Assembly (NCBI GenBank): GCA_918807975.1
Contig: OU964930.1
Span: forward strand, 12,022,372-12,086,371
DNA from: Aplidium turbinatum
Taxonomy: Eukaryota > Chordata > Ascidiacea > Aplousobranchia > Polyclinidae
Reading direction: 5' to 3'
Length of the DNA: 64,000 bases
Each line of letters starts with the position of its first letter. The stretch's first letter is position 1. Below, one piece after another: positions 59,780 to 64,000 of this stretch. The notes under the pieces are model-generated. The model saw only the letters and a program-made list of their open reading frames with translations. It did not search any database and was not told the DNA's origin. The position numbers and the translations under genes are program-made.

Positions 59780-60469
59780 TTAAAAAAATCGAAGAAAATG
59801 TATCAAGAGCATGAACAACCAACAGCTACTATAGTGACCGGCTTTATCTTTAAATAAGATTGTCACTACTCAAGTATAGGCCATCTAAAAATCTTATCAT
59901 ACTAATCGAATCCATCTTGCTACTTTCGCTACGCTCACTGCTTCCGCAGTTTAAAAATTCCGTATGATTAGCATGGACCTACATCCTACTACATGTAGGG
60001 AACACATCGAGAATCTTCCTGCTCAAGAAAACAACTCATAACGGTGCATTCATTTTCTACACCACTCCACTAATGAAACTCAAGGCGTCGAAACAGTCTG
60101 AATGTCTACAAAAGATTCGTCACTACGTATTATGCTATGATGCAAATTAAAACTTAAATACGAAAAAAAAAACGATCAAGTCTGCAGTAGACTTTGCTTC
60201 TGATCAAAAGAAAGACTTACTGATAGGTTGTATAATGTATATCAAAACCAATCCTATATGCAATAAAATTACATTCTCTGAAAAACGTGAAGGAGTAGTG
60301 GAGGTTTGTGCAAAATGAAACAAACGAAGGCCAATATAGTTGGTTGTGGTTGATTTCGAATCTTTATCCTCGGACTGAGAAAGCCTCTGAAATGTTATTC
60401 CTGGCAGTTTCGCATGCAGAGGCTTTGAACTACTGACACAGGCCTGGTCATCGATATTGGCAAAGTTAA

Positions 60470-60776
60470 CCCTTTGAAGGTTGGGGGGGCTGTCAATTCA
60501 ATTTTTTTGTATCAACAGTTGTATCTCTAAAACCACTGAGGCTGCGACTACGAGATTTCTTGACTTTTCCTAACTTTTATTCACCTATATTGAGCTGAAA
60601 TTTTGAGCGAATAAAGGTTATAAATTGAGAGATATATGGCATTTCTCAGCACATCCTCTGAAATATTTCACATTCTATTGTTCAAAATTTTCCAACCAGC
60701 TGGATGAAAGTAATTAATTTGGCCAATGTCTCGTTAATCCTAACTGTTTCACAGCGTGAAGGGAATTGGGTGTATG
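60470..60776. repeat. Inverted half-copy of the piggyBac-type element
   Basis: Starts after TTAA with CCCTTTGAAGGTTGGGGGGG and is the reverse complement of 59470-59779 with few differences. The other half of the element is not next to it. Confidence 0.8.
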
Positions 60777-63722
60777 CGTGGACCTTTTGTTCTCACCATG
60801 GCTTATAAGCGACGTCGATACAGTAAAAGCTTCAACTTTGATACGATGAGTTACCGTCGCTTGCGGTTGAAATCGAGTAAAATTAAACATAAGACTTGGT
60901 GCCAATACATCTAGGGTAACAATTGTTTTTCGCAGACAATGATGTCCTTTCAATCAAACAAAGCATACAACGTTATTGCAATGACTCAGCGTCATTTGGA
61001 GTAGATTTGATGTAAAATGTGAGATAAGTATTGAAAGTAATCGACTTGTTTCTTTTGATTGCATTTTCCTTTCTCGTGACATATTCAACGTTGTGGACTG
61101 TTTTTAGATTGCTCTGTTTGGGCCACAACGCTGTTATGAATAATTTGAAATTTAGCTACTGTAGAAGCTGCGCTGTAACACATTATGATTTTGGTTTCAA
61201 ATCTTTCCTTCTGTCCGACACACCATCAAAAGCAGAAAAGGCGTCGATGTTCCCAAAGCTTCTCAAATATACTTGTAAACATTTATTCCCAAGTCGACAT
61301 GTAAAGATTTGAAATGCAATACGCTTCTCATTTGTGTAGGATAAACCAGAACATCACGCTTTTGTGAAAAGGACGATCGTTCCACCACGTTTATACGTGA
61401 GGCGGCTTAGTTGAATCAATATATTCGAAGCTTCTGGTACCAGGTTCACTGTCACTGATAAACTAAAACGCAAAGCAGTACCTCGCAAAGCAATTGTATC
61501 GTAACATTGCCATGTGCTATAACTCGTCATAAATTGTGAAAACTTGTGTATTTTCTTGTCAAGTTGTCTCATGTGAAATATAAGTTTACATAGCAATGTC
61601 ACAATGAAATCTTATCTCCGTTTACCAAACTGAAGATATGAACTTATGCGACGTCTTGCAACGTTGAATCGACGGAAAGGCGAGTAACTGCCAACCTGAA
61701 CTGAGAATGTATGAAAGAAATCGTTTATTGTCGAATGGACGTGACGTCAGAGAACGGTGAATCGACGTAGCGGCGAGAGATATTTTAGTTAGATAATGAA
61801 TGACACGTGGCAGCGCGTTTGCATTGAATAAAAATAGCTTTATTTTATCTATTTCTATTTCCATTCTTCCTACTGTAGTTTCGTCTCACAATAACAAACA
61901 GATAAAGTTACGCATATTTACTAAATTATCCAATAAACAACAATGCATCATCCAGCATTATGCCAGCGCCGATTGACTAGACATTTTCACGATTTGGCCG
62001 AGTTGTGTGAGAATTGTATTCAATTAATCGCATTATTTATTGTAGGTAACACCTGCAAAAATTCAAGTAATTGCAGACTCTGCCCTCATAAGTGTAGTTT
62101 AGAAGTAGCCATCTCATATTGAGCCAATCGAATCAATGTAAAATAGAACGCTTTTACTTGATAGTGCGTGTGATATATAGGTTTTATCTAACAACTACTT
62201 TCAGTTACATTGAAAGTGAATGAGCTAGCATTATGCAATCTGTGACAAGGACTGGAAATGTATAATCAGAAAATATAACATCATAAAGTATTATTGCGTT
62301 ATGTACATCTAGTAATTTTTATGAACATGGTATCATTTTGCAGGCAGGCGTTTTTATAGGGAAACAAACTTATTCCATAGTTTGATTTATGGCACTTATC
62401 CAACTGTTTCATAATGCGAATAGCTGTTTTAGTTGAATTTAGAAACAAATATAACTTATAACCGCAGACAGATGCAACCTTTTGCATACTTTAGGCAATC
62501 GGCAGTACGGTGAACCATAGTGGTACATAACCCATATGCGGAGTAATCGCAAGGGTCAACCAAAGTAATGGAAAGGTTCTTTTTGAATTATGGTGATGGA
62601 ATTCTTGCAATGCTATTGAACTTCATCTTGTTATGAAAAATTTATATTGTTTGCATTCGCAAAAAATATCAAACTTTTGGATTTTTTTTATCACTGAACT
62701 GTCTGTTAGTAGAATGTTTCTTTATTACCTTAGTTAGGCCTATTGGTAAGTCAGGAAAGTATTTGTTGATGTGACTTATGAGGATATTCTAAGAGACCGA
62801 GTTATTTTGTAAATAATATTTGATTTTTGGACACCATCGAAATTTTCACACAATACACAAATGCACATCGAGATATAGTGCTCATAGTTGGGAAAAGTTA
62901 GATTGTGATAATTACAACTTGCCTGAGTACAGCAAGGGACAAGCAAAATAGATGAAACCGCATTCATGGTAATAAAGACGTTTCGCAAACTTCTCTTTTT
63001 ATTTTCAATATAATAATATGACAGCTTATTTTCACTAAACATATAAACAAATATCAAAAATTATGGATGAACAGCGCATCTATATTTTTCGGTTTAGGTT
63101 CAACAATGCATTCCAGCCGTCAAAATGACGGAATATTGGGTAATTTTGTTGTACCATTGCCTTATCGTTGAATTTACATCAGAGCTAATTTTATTAGATA
63201 GATTATCAGTTTCATGCACATGGTTTCATACAGCATTATAATGTTGTTTTTCAAGCCACGTAGCGTTCATGGTCATTAACGTAACATTGCAGAAACAGCC
63301 AATATTGATACCAGGTAGGCCTACAAATTATTATGCCGCTTTTGTCGAATCTATGTCGCTAAACGACGAAATTGTGCAAAGGCTGTTGGATTTCCCATCC
63401 ACGTGTAGTTTATCACAAACGTGAAAGCATTGCTCAAGAAGCTAATCTAAATCACCATAGATAACCATAATATTCATATAGTTTCATCATCAGTAAATAT
63501 GTAAAGTGCCCTCTGATTGCAAAACTTCACAATTTTTGACAACGGTCTGACAATTTATTATATTGCAAAGTTTTGGTTTATTCTTGACTTCTATTATTAT
63601 GTGTAACAGGTTTTTTCTAACTAGTTGGTATGTGACTAACAATTTGTTTCATTATACATTTTCTTTAGTATTTCAACGCCATTATAAAAACATATCACTT
63701 CGTTTTCACTTTTAAATAAAAC
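60777..63722. other. Upstream stretch without recognised gene
   Basis: About 2.9 kb of AT-rich DNA. Either part of the first intron(s) of the ZNFX1-like gene or intergenic. I searched for the missing N-terminal exons here and found no convincing one. Confidence 0.4.
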
Positions 63723-64000
63723 ATGGCAAGGCAAGGATTCAGTGCTGAAGAAATACTGCAACATGTTTTGCAGGATTCTGACGACGAAAGCCAGGCGGAT
63801 GATTTGGAGGATTTATGGCACTCCGATTCAGATGAAGAAGCAGATTCTTCTCCGTCAACTTCCGCAACAGCGATTCCGATCGAGATTGACGACCAGTTAC
63901 CTTCCATGGGCGACGTTCAACCGGAGTTTGCACCACAACGACGGGTTATAACATCGAAAAGACTAGTGAACAGCATAGATTCCTCTCTTGACATGAACAA
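63723..64000 (+). CDS. piggyBac-like transposase, N-terminal part, cut by window edge
   Basis: 92 codons open from an ATG in good context (AAACATGG, with an in-frame stop just upstream) to the end of the window. MARQGFSAEEILQHVLQDSD and LEDLWHSDSDEEADSSPST form the acidic N-terminus usual for piggyBac transposases and PGBD proteins. The catalytic domain would lie right of the window, so the call rests on composition, the S-A-E-E-I/A start and the nearby piggyBac repeats. It could be a live transposase, a relic or a domesticated gene. Confidence 0.55.
   Translation, partial: MARQGFSAEEILQHVLQDSDDESQADDLEDLWHSDSDEEADSSPSTSATAIPIEIDDQLPSMGDVQPEFAPQRRVITSKRLVNSIDSSLDMN

Noticed and set aside
60798-60914. 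Plus-strand 38-codon ORF MAYKRRRYSKSFNFDTMSYR..., arginine-rich like the start of a small-virus capsid protein
   Set aside because: Too short, no further capsid or replication gene nearby, and arginine-rich 38-mers occur by chance.
62776-63057. 93-codon minus-strand ORF considered as a missing N-terminal exon
   Set aside because: Low-complexity, AT-rich codons, no similarity to ZNFX1 and no fitting splice sites.

Overview
The window looks like animal genomic DNA, AT-rich and intron-rich, probably from an invertebrate deuterostome. The dense mix of hAT, MULE, piggyBac, Jockey-like and Penelope-like elements and the very frequent octamer TAGGCCTA would suit an ascidian. That placement is inference; no species-specific marker was found.

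One host gene fills almost the whole window on the minus strand. It encodes a ZNFX1-type protein (NFX1-type zinc-finger-containing SF1 helicase). I could chain 36 coding exons from 59056 down to 713. Every junction has compatible codon phase, giving about 1,647 codons without an internal stop. The order is a helical N-terminal region (58960-59056 to 49494-49619), helicase core 1 with Walker A (48658-48889), helicase motifs spread over 31786-48174 and 14145-18298, a run of NFX1-type Cys/His repeats (12619 down to 7763), a RING-like CGH...CPRC exon (6383-6559) and a C-terminal helical tail (6090 down to 713). The first exons (start codon) and the last exons (stop codon) were not found and probably lie outside the window or were missed.

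Nearly everything else is transposon. The C-terminal introns (1-5,700) hold two hAT relics and a Penelope-like element with inverted terminal repeats, itself split by a DNA element. The 9-18 kb part holds simple hAT insertions and a hAT-in-hAT nest carrying a LINE. The largest intron (18299-31785, 13.5 kb) holds an LTR-like relic, two twin-primed (internally inverted) Jockey-like LINEs, a long inverted repeat whose arms both carry the same unfamiliar transposon ORF, a stack of nested hATs, a THAP-domain exon, a foldback MITE and a MULE that ends 27 bp from a splice donor. From 33 to 54 kb the introns carry many hATs with exact 8-bp target duplications, one of them containing a solo LTR. At the right edge are piggyBac-type repeats (TTAA duplications) and, on the plus strand, the first 92 codons of a piggyBac-like transposase that runs off the window.

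The elements do not seem to work together with the host gene: exons are intact while introns are packed with insertions. In vertebrates and worms ZNFX1 proteins act in antiviral dsRNA sensing and in small-RNA inheritance, so a defence-type gene is carrying the transposon load here. That is context, not proof of function. No rRNA, CRISPR or prokaryote-style features were seen.
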